Of a DNA stretch of 11,290 bases, positions 1 to 7,049 are shown piece by piece. The notes under the pieces are model-generated. The model was not told the origin of the DNA and ran no database searches. It saw only the letters and a list, made by a program, of their open reading frames with translations. The stretch spans positions 1-11,290 of the forward strand of contig JAIDBM010000089.1 in the NCBI GenBank assembly GCA_029056365.1, given 5' to 3'. Position 1 is the stretch's first letter. Each line of letters opens with the position of its first letter. A program made the position numbers and the translations under genes. Source of the stretch: Muribaculaceae bacterium. Its GTDB lineage: Bacteria > Bacteroidota > Bacteroidia > Bacteroidales > Muribaculaceae.

Positions 1-15
1 GTAAATGACAGTGAG

Positions 16-31
16 GCCGAACTTAGTCGGC
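16..31 (+). terminator. Possible weak hairpin terminator of an upstream gene
   Basis: GCCGA and TCGGC form a 5-bp stem around a 6-nt loop, which can lengthen if one G is bulged (GAG opposite CTC). The sequence that follows (TCTGTTAATGTT) is only moderately T-rich. It may end a gene lying left of the window, but the upstream gene is not visible and the stem is short, so this is tentative. Confidence 0.25.
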
Positions 32-48
32 TCTGTTAATGTTAAATG

Positions 49-73
49 CATAAGTCTTGATAAATGACTTATG
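49..73. repeat. 8-bp inverted repeat upstream of the DJ-1 gene
   Basis: CATAAGTC (49-56) and GACTTATG (66-73) are perfect reverse complements separated by 9 nt. G-T pairs and one A-T pair could extend the stem outward to 46-76. It lies 37 nt before the ATG of the DJ-1 family gene, with no T-run after it, so it looks more like an operator or a leader hairpin than a terminator. No clear TAnnTTTG -7 box was found in 1-110, so the promoter of the downstream gene is not located. Confidence 0.4.
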
Positions 74-110
74 TGTAAAGTCGAAAAATCTATTTAACCC
101 ATCCTTAATC

Positions 111-692
111 ATGAACCGCAATTATGTTTTCTTAGCCCAGGGCTTCGAGGAAATCGAGGCGCTTACAGTAGTGGATGTACTCCGTCGTGCCGGAATGGAT
201 GTAAAAACCGTGTCGATTACGGCATCCCGGCAAGTAGTCGGGGCACACGGTATGGAAGTGACGGCAGATATGCTTATCGACGAAGCTGAATTTTCCGATG
301 CCGGATTTCTCATACTTCCCGGAGGTATGCCGGGTTCGACCAATCTATACGAAAACGCATGTCTGCGCCAGCTCCTTGTCCGGCATGCAGCCGATGGCGG
401 ATGCATAGCCGCCATATGTGCCGCTCCGGCGGTGGTGCTCGCACCACTGGGATTGCTCGACGGCAAGGAGGCTACCTGTTATCCCGGATTTGAAAAACAA
501 TGCCGTGCGGCCGGAGCCATAATGCGCGATGCTTCCGTGATTGCGCTTGACCGTCTGATAACCGGCAATGCACCGAGTGCCGCTCTGCGCTTCTCGCTTG
601 CCATCGTGGCGAATGTCATGGGCGAGTCGCAGGCCCAGGAGGTGGGATCGGCCATGCTGTTCTATCCTAAGAGCATGAATTTCTATTTCTGA
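111..692 (+). CDS. DJ-1/PfpI (ThiJ/YajL) family protein
   Basis: A 193-residue cytoplasmic protein of the DJ-1 superfamily. Seen: an N-terminal beta strand followed by GFEEIEA, with the conserved acidic residue Glu16; the LPGGMPGS loop at about 69-76; and the nucleophile elbow AAICAAP with Cys103, matching Cys106 of human DJ-1 and E. coli YajL. Length is normal for the family. The position of DJ-1 His126 appears to be Tyr (CYPGFE), as in other bacterial members. Family members are credited with glyoxalase III, deglycase or oxidative-stress chaperone activity; older annotations as a thiamine enzyme (ThiJ) are not supported. The start is ATG at 111, which begins the conserved fold directly; an in-frame TTG at 57 would add 18 unrelated residues and lies inside a dyad. 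It is a single gene, convergent with ktrA. The family is certain, the substrate is not. Confidence 0.93.
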   Translation: MNRNYVFLAQGFEEIEALTVVDVLRRAGMDVKTVSITASRQVVGAHGMEVTADMLIDEAEFSDAGFLILPGGMPGSTNLYENACLRQLLVRHAADGGCIAAICAAPAVVLAPLGLLDGKEATCYPGFEKQCRAAGAIMRDASVIALDRLITGNAPSAALRFSLAIVANVMGESQAQEVGSAMLFYPKSMNFYF

Positions 693-757
693 TTCTGAAA
701 TATTTTACGCCCTGCAGCGTGAATCCAGCGGTTCGTGCTGTCATCGGCTTGTATGGC

Positions 758-794
758 AGGAGTATCGGTTCCGACACACCGATGCTCCTATTTT
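758..794 (+). terminator. Strong hairpin terminator between convergent genes
   Basis: AGGAGTATCGGT (758-769) pairs with ACCGATGCTCCT (778-789) over 12 positions with a single T-G wobble and an 8-nt loop. It is followed by ATTTTATAT on the plus strand, the form of an intrinsic terminator for the DJ-1 gene. On the minus strand the same stem begins within the last bases of the ktrA stop codon (788-790) and is not followed by a T-tract, so it is probably a weaker terminator or a 3'-end stabilising hairpin in that direction. Confidence 0.75.
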
Positions 795-1477
795 ATATGC
801 CTGTACAGACTGTGAAAACTTTTGCGGGAGCCGAACACGGTGAGTATATCGCCGGCAAGAACCTTTTGTCCGGGTTCCGTTATGTCGACAATCTCAGGCA
901 CCGGACGGGATATACCCATAAGATTAGGACGGTCTTTAGGCCTTGCGGCGGCCACAAGTTTAAGCCGGTAGTTCTGTTCGAGGTCAAGATCGGAGTATTC
1001 AAGTCCGGTAAAAAAGTCTGGAGCTGTGAATTTCAGTACAAAATTGTCGGAATCCACAGCTAACGATTCTATCGATGTGCCAAGTTCCATTTCATGGGAA
1101 AGATCAGAAGCGGCCCTCTGTTCGGGCGTGATGATCCGTTCTACATCGAAGCCCTGAAGAATGGATTCGTGCAGACGGTCGATTGCCCTGGCATAGATAT
1201 GTTTTACGCCATATTGTTTCAGCAGTGCCACTGTTTTTACACTGGCTCCGAAATTCTCGCCTATCGCCACTATGACGAGATCCACATTTTTAAGAGGAAG
1301 TACGCCGATGGCGGTTTCTTCGGTGGTGTCAACCAGATATACAGTGGATATATATTCCTTTATGGCCTCCACATTGTTCTGACATATGTCGGCGCCAATG
1401 ACTTCGTGTCCCATTGCGGTGAGGTCGCGGGCGAGATTGGAACCGTAGATTCCGAGGCCTATGACGAGATAGCGCAT
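788..1477 (-). CDS. ktrA: KtrA/TrkA-type potassium uptake regulatory subunit (RCK domain protein)
   Basis: A 229-residue cytoplasmic protein with one RCK_N Rossmann domain (about 1-125) and one RCK_C domain (about 138-229). This is the single-copy architecture of KtrA, not the duplicated one of E. coli TrkA. Seen: the dinucleotide-binding GLGIYG loop with Gly7, Gly9 and Gly12; Asp30 at the end of the second strand, where it would contact the ribose; and the AIGENFGAS segment at 71-79 typical of KtrA. By family knowledge it forms an octameric ring under the KtrB dimer and gates potassium entry in response to ATP/ADP or NAD(H). It is the last gene of the minus-strand unit, 45 nt after ktrB; the gap is very A-rich on the coding strand and no separate promoter was recognised. 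Its stop lies inside the convergent terminator hairpin. The trkA name is equally used in annotations. Confidence 0.93.
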   Translation of the reverse strand: MRYLVIGLGIYGSNLARDLTAMGHEVIGADICQNNVEAIKEYISTVYLVDTTEETAIGVLPLKNVDLVIVAIGENFGASVKTVALLKQYGVKHIYARAIDRLHESILQGFDVERIITPEQRAASDLSHEMELGTSIESLAVDSDNFVLKFTAPDFFTGLEYSDLDLEQNYRLKLVAAARPKDRPNLMGISRPVPEIVDITEPGQKVLAGDILTVFGSRKSFHSLYRHIK

Positions 1478-1522
1478 TTTATTGTTGTTTTTGTTATTTA
1501 TATTCTGAAATTGATGCAGACG

Positions 1523-3370
1523 CTAATTGATTATTACATTCTCTTTCGGGTAATGCATGGCAGTGTCGCGCCGCGATGTGGCGAATCCGAGAAGTATCGA
1601 AATCACGCCTACCCTGCCGAGAAACATGGCGGAGCACAGCAGTGCCTTGCCCCATAAGCCCAGCATGGGTGTGGCTCCGAGCGAGGTGCCTACTGTGAAT
1701 ATGGCCGAAATTACTTCGAATACGGCTTCGCGCGTGCCGAGTTCCGGCTCTGTCAGCATAAGCAATACGGAGTATATGAACACCGAGAGAACCGACAGCG
1801 CGAACACAGCGTTGGCTCGGCGGATGGAGTCGGTGGAGATGCAGCGTCTGAAGGCTATGGCTCCGCTCTGGCCGGTGACGATTGCCCTGAGATTCAGCAG
1901 CATTGTGGCGAACGTGTTCACCTTTATACCTCCGGCCATTGATTGTGAGCCGCCACCGATCCACATCTGTATCATTACAATAAGCAATGTCACCGGCAGA
2001 AATGAAGCCGGATCGACCGATGCGAAACCTGCGCTGCGCGGAGTGAGCGAGTTGAATACCGACTGCACGGTTTTTTCATACACGCTCATGCCCGACAGGG
2101 TGTTGTGGCTCTCAAGAAGGTAGAATGCTACCGAGCATACCAAAAGAATGGTAAGTGTGGTTATTACAGTGAGTTTGGTGTTCAGGCTGTAGATATGCAC
2201 CGGTTTGTCGGGCCGGCGTTGGCGAAGCATCCATGCTGCGGCACGTTTCAGATAGTCCGAGAAGCTGTCCTTGATGTTCACAAGTATCGGAAATCCTATG
2301 GCTCCGGCCAGAACAAGCACCGATGTGACTATATAGATGCTCTGGTCGCCGCACATGAACGCCTGGTTGCCCATTCCGCCTTTGACACAGCTGAACCCGG
2401 CGTTGCAGAACGACATTATGGAGTGGAAAGCGCTGAATATGAATTTGTCGTCGACTGTCATTCCGGCTTCAGGCGGAATGGTGAAATAAATCATGACGGC
2501 TCCGGCTGTTTCTACTACAAGGGTGAAGCACAATATATACAGCAGGGTGGGAAGCAGGGTGTTCATGCTCTTGGAATAGATAAGGTCTTTGACCATGAGC
2601 TGGCTGTAGATTGAGGTGGTGCCGCTGAAGAACAGAGCGAAGAAGCTGGTGAACGTAAGCACTCCGAGGCCTCCGATCTGTGCCAGAATGCCGAGTACAA
2701 GCAACCCCAGGGGGGTGAAGGTTCCGGCAATGTCCACCGTGGTCAGTCCGGTGATACATACCGCCGATGTGGACATGAACAGCGAGTCGGAGTAGTCGAT
2801 GCCGCTGTATGTGCACCGAGGCATCATCAGCACCAGCGAACCGAGGAGTATGAAGAAAAGGAAACTTCCGCCCAGTATCATCGACGGATTGATGCGCCGG
2901 GCTGTAAGCCGGGTGAGTCCGAAACATATTTCAGCTATGGCGTAGGCTCCGAGCACTCCGCACAGAAACCAGTTGCTGTAAAGCAGTGTGTCGAGTGCCG
3001 GAATCCACGGGTGGACCGGACGCGGATATATCCATGGCGGCAGTGTAAGCAGTACGGCTATGTCCACAATCCATTTAAGGAGTCTCGACTGGCGGATTGT
3101 CTGCCGGTAATAGAACAGAAGGTTGAACAGTATGTTGAAAATAAACACACCTTGCACCGCACGCAGAAATGCATGGAGGTGCAAGGCTTGTGATGGCTTG
3201 AGGTCAAAGCCGGCGAATATCGCGAGAATAGCGATACAGAACACCGACATTATAAGTGTGATTACGCCCGAAATTCCGGATATAAGCCTTATGGTTGCCA
3301 CAAAATGCTGTACGAAACGGCTATAGCGGTAACTGGCAAGACGGAATCTGTAGCGCAGTCGTTCGAACAT
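1523..3370 (-). CDS. ktrB: KtrB/TrkH-type potassium channel-like transporter subunit
   Basis: A 615-residue integral inner-membrane protein of the Trk/Ktr/HKT superfamily, with four pseudo-repeated membrane-pore-membrane units. The four selectivity-filter loops are visible: CITGL with Gly208, FCNAGF with Gly325, TPRSAGF with Gly448, and TVGTSLG with Gly561. The segment LAQIGGLGVLTF (229-240) and the glycine-rich loop IGGGSQSMAGG (471-481) are also typical. The core starts near residue 160. Before it lie about 160 residues with four likely membrane helices (about 28-54, 67-88, 99-116, 126-150), absent from Bacillus KtrB. The start codon overlaps the last base of the preceding DUF4923 stop (TGATG), which suggests translational coupling. 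It is followed by ktrA, its expected partner. Transport mode (sodium or proton coupled, or channel-like) cannot be read from the sequence. Confidence 0.93.
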   Translation of the reverse strand: MFERLRYRFRLASYRYSRFVQHFVATIRLISGISGVITLIMSVFCIAILAIFAGFDLKPSQALHLHAFLRAVQGVFIFNILFNLLFYYRQTIRQSRLLKWIVDIAVLLTLPPWIYPRPVHPWIPALDTLLYSNWFLCGVLGAYAIAEICFGLTRLTARRINPSMILGGSFLFFILLGSLVLMMPRCTYSGIDYSDSLFMSTSAVCITGLTTVDIAGTFTPLGLLVLGILAQIGGLGVLTFTSFFALFFSGTTSIYSQLMVKDLIYSKSMNTLLPTLLYILCFTLVVETAGAVMIYFTIPPEAGMTVDDKFIFSAFHSIMSFCNAGFSCVKGGMGNQAFMCGDQSIYIVTSVLVLAGAIGFPILVNIKDSFSDYLKRAAAWMLRQRRPDKPVHIYSLNTKLTVITTLTILLVCSVAFYLLESHNTLSGMSVYEKTVQSVFNSLTPRSAGFASVDPASFLPVTLLIVMIQMWIGGGSQSMAGGIKVNTFATMLLNLRAIVTGQSGAIAFRRCISTDSIRRANAVFALSVLSVFIYSVLLMLTEPELGTREAVFEVISAIFTVGTSLGATPMLGLWGKALLCSAMFLGRVGVISILLGFATSRRDTAMHYPKENVIIN

Positions 3371-4020
3371 CAGTTTCTTTTCATCTTGAATCCGGCATAC
3401 AGTCCGTCGTAGGACTCAAGCAGCTGTACCATAGTGGAGAATGTGCTGTTGCCGGCTATCTGGGATACGGTTTTCATTACTTTGATAAGCCCTGACACAT
3501 CGAACGTGAGGTTCAGAGTGTCGATTGCCAGTGTGGCCCTGGCGCTGATTTTGCCTATTTTTATTTTGTCGAAGGCCTTGAAGTTAAACACCAGAAATCC
3601 GGCTTCTCCCTTTTCGATTGTGCCGGTGAGGGTGCCGTGTTTCATCTTCATGGTGAAGTTGCCTTCCTTGTCGGCCGTGAACTCCAGATTTGTAAGGCCT
3701 GCCTTCTGGTAATAAGGCTCGAGTTTTTTCTCGATTGTAGCCCCTGCGGCTGCTCCGCCTATGTTCTGAAGGGCGTTGTCGCTGGCGAAATCGACTGCCG
3801 GACCGGTGTATTTCCAGTTGCCTTCCAGCTGCGAGGGGTCCACGTCCTTGTCGGCTATCACATTGCCAACGATATTGCCTATTATGTCGCCGAGTTTGTT
3901 GTCTTCGCCGCTTCCGGAGCCGCCGAACAATCCTTTGAGATCAAAAGCTCCGGCCTGTGCTGTGAGTGCCGCCATGGCCAGAGTCGCTGCGGCCATACGT
4001 CTGTAGATTGTTTTTTTCAT
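3370..4020 (-). CDS. DUF4923-type secreted protein, lipocalin-like
   Basis: A 216-residue protein of unknown function resembling the Bacteroidota family DUF4923. Seen: a basic N-terminus (MKKTIYRR), an Ala-rich hydrophobic core and a probable signal peptidase I site after AQA (23) or AGA (25). There is no cysteine, so it is not a lipoprotein and is expected in the periplasm. A Gly/Asp-rich linker (about 29-60) is followed by LEGNWKYTGPAVDF at about 65-78, a G-x-W entry like that of lipocalin folds. Alternating beta-type segments then run to the C-terminus (for example NFTMKMKHGTLTGTIEKG). It lies 4 nt after the capD-like stop and its own stop shares one base with the ktrB start, so it is locked inside the operon. 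Possible roles, by inference only, are binding a hydrophobic ligand or an envelope glycan. Family assignment is by recognition, not by search. Confidence 0.82.
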   Translation of the reverse strand: MKKTIYRRMAAATLAMAALTAQAGAFDLKGLFGGSGSGEDNKLGDIIGNIVGNVIADKDVDPSQLEGNWKYTGPAVDFASDNALQNIGGAAAGATIEKKLEPYYQKAGLTNLEFTADKEGNFTMKMKHGTLTGTIEKGEAGFLVFNFKAFDKIKIGKISARATLAIDTLNLTFDVSGLIKVMKTVSQIAGNSTFSTMVQLLESYDGLYAGFKMKRN

Positions 4021-4024
4021 ATCT

Positions 4025-6034
4025 TTATTGCAGTATTATTTCTGTCTCGTGCAGGTTGTTGCTGTTGGCGTCCTGGTCTTTGAGGCGTTTGTCGATTTGT
4101 TCGAAAATAGAGTTGTTCGATTTGAATTCGGGAACAATGTGTTTCATTTCTTCCACAAGTTTCAGACGACTGCCGTCGTCCACACACTGGCGAAGCACTT
4201 TCATGTGCTGCATCACATCGGCGTATTCGTAGATGCGCACTTTGGCTATCATTATTTTCTTGTGGCGTGTGGCTATGGTTGTTTCGCGGTCGTTGAGAAG
4301 CTCCTCGTAGAGTTTTTCGCCGGGGCGCAGACCGGTTTCCACAATCTTGATGTCGACATCCGGACGCATTCCGGCCAGTTTTATCATCCGGCGGGCAAGG
4401 TCGTAGATCTTCACCGGTTTACCCATGTCGAATATGTATATCTCGCCGCCGTTGCCCATGCATCCGGCCTCAAGCACCAGCGAGCAGGCTTCGGGTATGG
4501 TCATGAAGTAGCGTATGATGTCTTTGTGGGTTACAGTCAGCGGACCACCTTCCTCAATCTGGCGACGGAACAATGGAATCACCGATCCGTTCGATCCGAG
4601 CACGTTGCCGAAACGTGTGGTTATGAACTGTGTGGCACGTCCGTCGGTGGTTTTGCGCAAATGGAAGAAGAGCGACTGCACATATATTTCGGCGATTCGT
4701 TTCGAGGCTCCCATCACATTGGTGGGGTTTACCGCTTTGTCGGTGCTCACCATCACGAATTTCTCCACGTTGTATTTCACCGACAGATCGGCGATGTTTT
4801 TTGTGCCGAATACATTTGTCAGAACAGCCTCGCACGGGTTGCGCTCCATCATCGGCACATGTTTGTATGCGGCGGCATGAAACACATAGCGCGGACGGAA
4901 GGCGCGGAATGCGAGTTCCATACGTACCGCGTTTGCGACATCGCCTATAAACAGGTGTATTGTAGTGTCGGGAAAAGCGTGTTCCATCTGCAGCTGCAGA
5001 TCGTGCATCGGAGTCTCTGCCTGGTCGACAAGCACTATCTCGCTGGCGCCGAGTGCGGCAACCTGATTCACAATCTCGCTGCCTATCGAGCCTGCGGCTC
5101 CGGTAATCATCACCACCTGATTGGTGATGATGTCTTTTATCGATGATTTTTCTGTTTTTATAGGTTCACGGCCAAGAAGGTCTTCGATGCGTATGTTCTG
5201 TACATGCGGCGACAGACGCGGCTGGTTGTTTTCGTTTGTGTCGAATTCCTCTATCTGGTTCAGCATCAGCAGATGTATGTTGTTGTTGAGGAAGGCATCG
5301 GCAAGGTTGCTGCGCATCAGCTCTATCTGCGATGCCAGAAATATAAGAGTGTCGCAGCGGTATTTCGAGAATATGGCCGAAATGTTTTCCTCGCTGTAGT
5401 TTTCAACCGGAATGCCGTTGAGCGAATTCTCGTGATGGTTGTTGTCGAGGCTCAGCAGCGCCACCGGCTTGAACCGTCCTTCGACCTCGATTTTCAGCGC
5501 CGATGCCAGTACGAACGAGTTTATGCTTGAACCGAGCATGATTACACGTGTGCGCTCTTTGTCGATGGTCGTTATCGAGGTATACAGATATTTGATCACA
5601 AGGCGTACTATAACCATCAGCGAGAAGCTGAACATGGCTATTATGAATATGTTCCATATGCTGAAATACGCCAGGTCGTTGATGCTCGACATCATCAGCG
5701 AGCCGATAATCAGTATCATCGATGAACTGCCCACCAGCAGCACTATCCGGTATACGTCTTCGATTACCGACAGTCGCACTATATACTGGTTGGTCTTGAG
5801 CGCAAAACACAACACTGCATATACGGCTGTGATTATGAGAATCTTCGCTGATACGGAGTATATCCATCCAGGCAGAATGTCGGTGGGATTCGGATTGAAA
5901 CTGAATGTGATGATACAACTCAGCAACACAATCATGACATCGGCCATGAAAACCATCCATCTCGGGCTTGGAGAATCAATAAACGCATGTGCCAGGCGTG
6001 AGTTCGAGATGAACTTTAGAATCTTATGTCTCAT
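4025..6034 (-). CDS. Membrane-bound CapD/WbpM/FlaA1-type nucleotide-sugar 4,6-dehydratase or epimerase
   Basis: A 669-residue protein. The N-terminus has four likely membrane helices (about 25-47, 59-79, 95-116, 123-146), followed by a Rossmann-like region (about 160-290) and the extended-SDR catalytic domain (about 300-600). Seen in the catalytic part: the nucleotide-binding TGAAGSIG (311-318), HAAAYKHVPMME (386-397), STDKAVNPTN from 430, and MGASK (441-445), where Met replaces the usual SDR Tyr. This Ser/Thr-Met-Lys arrangement is that of WbpM and related UDP-GlcNAc C4,C6-dehydratases. RFGNVLGS follows at 474-481. By family it works at the inner membrane on UDP-N-acetylhexosamines for capsule, O-antigen or glycoprotein glycans. 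ATG at 6034 is chosen because MRHKILKF precedes the first helix directly; an in-frame TTG at 6070 would add 12 residues. It is the first gene of the minus-strand unit, about 100 nt after the predicted promoter. Confidence 0.93.
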   Translation of the reverse strand: MRHKILKFISNSRLAHAFIDSPSPRWMVFMADVMIVLLSCIITFSFNPNPTDILPGWIYSVSAKILIITAVYAVLCFALKTNQYIVRLSVIEDVYRIVLLVGSSSMILIIGSLMMSSINDLAYFSIWNIFIIAMFSFSLMVIVRLVIKYLYTSITTIDKERTRVIMLGSSINSFVLASALKIEVEGRFKPVALLSLDNNHHENSLNGIPVENYSEENISAIFSKYRCDTLIFLASQIELMRSNLADAFLNNNIHLLMLNQIEEFDTNENNQPRLSPHVQNIRIEDLLGREPIKTEKSSIKDIITNQVVMITGAAGSIGSEIVNQVAALGASEIVLVDQAETPMHDLQLQMEHAFPDTTIHLFIGDVANAVRMELAFRAFRPRYVFHAAAYKHVPMMERNPCEAVLTNVFGTKNIADLSVKYNVEKFVMVSTDKAVNPTNVMGASKRIAEIYVQSLFFHLRKTTDGRATQFITTRFGNVLGSNGSVIPLFRRQIEEGGPLTVTHKDIIRYFMTIPEACSLVLEAGCMGNGGEIYIFDMGKPVKIYDLARRMIKLAGMRPDVDIKIVETGLRPGEKLYEELLNDRETTIATRHKKIMIAKVRIYEYADVMQHMKVLRQCVDDGSRLKLVEEMKHIVPEFKSNNSIFEQIDKRLKDQDANSNNLHETEIILQ

Positions 6035-6038
6035 AAAA

Positions 6039-6058
6039 GCGTATTTTGTGAAATGCGC
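6039..6058 (-). repeat. Leader hairpin just before the capD-like start codon
   Basis: On the minus strand GCGCATTT and AAATACGC face each other across the 4-nt loop CACA, with one C-A mismatch, ending 4 nt before the ATG at 6034. In RNA this would put the ribosome-binding region in a short stem. It may affect translation start; this is inferred from the inverted repeat alone. Confidence 0.35.
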
Positions 6059-6131
6059 TATGCTGTGCAAAGCTCTGCGCGGGGCTAAATTTGTGTTTTT
6101 TGAAATCAGTAATCTTGTTGAGGAATGATAT

Positions 6132-6143
6132 ACTTTGCAAAGT
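6132..6143. repeat. 12-bp perfect palindrome over the -7 box of the capD operon promoter
   Basis: ACTTTGCAAAGT is its own reverse complement and overlaps six bases of the -7 element (6138-6145). Half of the symmetry is supplied by the promoter motif TTTG itself. It could be a repressor-binding site placed to block the promoter, or a coincidence of AT-rich promoter sequence. Confidence 0.35.
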
Positions 6144-6169
6144 TACATTTTTTTAACCGATTATGCAAA
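6138..6169 (-). promoter_or_regulatory. Bacteroidota-type primary promoter of the capD-ktrA unit
   Basis: On the minus strand TTTG (6169-6166) is separated by 20 nt from TAACTTTG (6145-6138). This matches exactly the Bacteroidota primary sigma consensus of a -33 TTTG and a -7 TAnnTTTG with about 19-21 nt between them. Transcription should begin near 6131, giving a leader of about 95 nt before the ATG at 6034. No other consensus promoter was recognised before the downstream genes, so all four probably depend on this one. Confidence 0.75.
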
Positions 6170-6260
6170 ATTTAATTGCACGAAATGGTATTAATCAGCA
6201 TTTTCGATATGAACGCGGTTTTTTTTGTTCTGAGGAGCCGCTTATTTGGGAAAGAATTAT

Positions 6261-6283
6261 TAACTTTACAAAAAATTTGTAAA
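6261..6283 (+). promoter_or_regulatory. Candidate promoter/operator region of the envelope operon
   Basis: TTTACAAA (6265-6272) and TTTGTAAA (6276-6283) are perfect reverse complements around AAA, a 19-bp dyad ending 16 nt before the ATG at 6300. Overlapping its left edge is TAACTTTA (6261-6268), one base from the -7 consensus TAnnTTTG. However, no TTTG sits at the right distance upstream: those at 6224-6227 and 6245-6248 are 33 and 12 nt away. The dyad is well supported; the promoter reading is not. It fits an operator or a short leader hairpin controlling the downstream genes. The rest of 6146-6260 is AT-rich, with a further imperfect TGCAA/TTGCA dyad at 6164-6180. Confidence 0.45.
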
Positions 6284-6299
6284 CCCGCATTATCATAGT

Positions 6300-7049
6300 A
6301 TGCAATATTTTTTTAGATTCCTGGCGCTGATTATGGCCATTGGAGCGTTGTCGGGTGTTCCGCAACGGGCATGGGCGCAGGAAGAATTCAAACGTAATCT
6401 GGAGCAGATTGCGTTTGTGCCGAAAGGGCAGTGGATTACCGGTGTCAGTGTGAGCTATTCTCAGTCGTCACAGGATAATTATCAGTTTTTTATAGTGGAA
6501 AATCTGTCGGGCAACACCTATACCTTCAAAGTGAGTCCGATGGTGATGTTCGCATTCAAGGAAAATCTTGCCGCCGGAGCGCGTCTGGCTTATTCGCGGC
6601 AGCGCACCAAGCTCGATGCGGCAAGGGTAGTGGTGGACTCGGAGACCGATTACAACGTCGACAACCTATATTCAATCTCCCACAACTACTATGGTACGGC
6701 GGCTTTCCGCAACTACATCAGTCTGGGTCGCAGCACACGCTTCGGTCTGTTCAATGAAGTGCAGATGCAGTTTGGCGGAGGCGAGTCGAAGCTCTGCAAT
6801 GGCAGCGGTATCGATTTCACCGGAACATTCGAACGCTCGTTCTCGCTCGACATCGGTCTTGCCCCGGGCATGGCGGTGTTTCTGAGCAACTATTCGGCGC
6901 TCGAAGTGAATGTGGGCGTGCTCGGCTTCAGTTATCAGCATACCAGAGCCACCACCGACCGCATATATGTGGCCGAGCGAAACCATAAGTCGGCCAATTT
7001 CAAAATCAACCTCTTTTCAATCACCTTCGGGGTGTCGTTCTATATCTGA
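6300..7049 (+). CDS. Small outer-membrane beta-barrel protein, paralog 1
   Basis: A 249-residue exported protein of no family I can name. Seen: a signal peptide with a hydrophobic core at about 5-19 and cleavage after AWA (26); then repeated amphipathic beta segments rich in aromatic residues and Gly, ending in the hydrophobic aromatic VSFYI, as expected of an outer-membrane barrel. Shared with the next gene: F-x-PKG-x-W (39-45), RNY-x2-LG (137-143), FNEV (151-154), FGGGES (158-163), L-x-PG-x-x-VF (188-194) and H-x-x-x-TTD (214-220). It is the first gene of the plus-strand unit; its TGA overlaps the next ATG by one base (TGATG). It may be a channel, a structural barrel or a partner of the surface lipoprotein encoded two genes on. 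The barrel assignment is strong, the function unknown. Confidence 0.85.
   Translation: MQYFFRFLALIMAIGALSGVPQRAWAQEEFKRNLEQIAFVPKGQWITGVSVSYSQSSQDNYQFFIVENLSGNTYTFKVSPMVMFAFKENLAAGARLAYSRQRTKLDAARVVVDSETDYNVDNLYSISHNYYGTAAFRNYISLGRSTRFGLFNEVQMQFGGGESKLCNGSGIDFTGTFERSFSLDIGLAPGMAVFLSNYSALEVNVGVLGFSYQHTRATTDRIYVAERNHKSANFKINLFSITFGVSFYI

Noticed and set aside
57..110. TTG-initiated N-terminal extension of the DJ-1 gene
   Set aside because: The 18 added residues do not resemble the family, the fold begins at the ATG at 111, and the TTG lies in the loop of an inverted repeat.
4028..5146. Long open frame of 372 codons on the plus strand, antisense to the capD-like gene
   Set aside because: The minus strand encodes a full, motif-rich enzyme here. 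The antisense translation has no recognisable domain and is rich in His, Cys and Phe, as expected of a codon-bias shadow.
6035..6070. TTG-initiated extension of the capD-like protein
   Set aside because: ATG at 6034 gives the usual short basic N-terminus before the first membrane helix, and the upstream stretch forms a leader hairpin.
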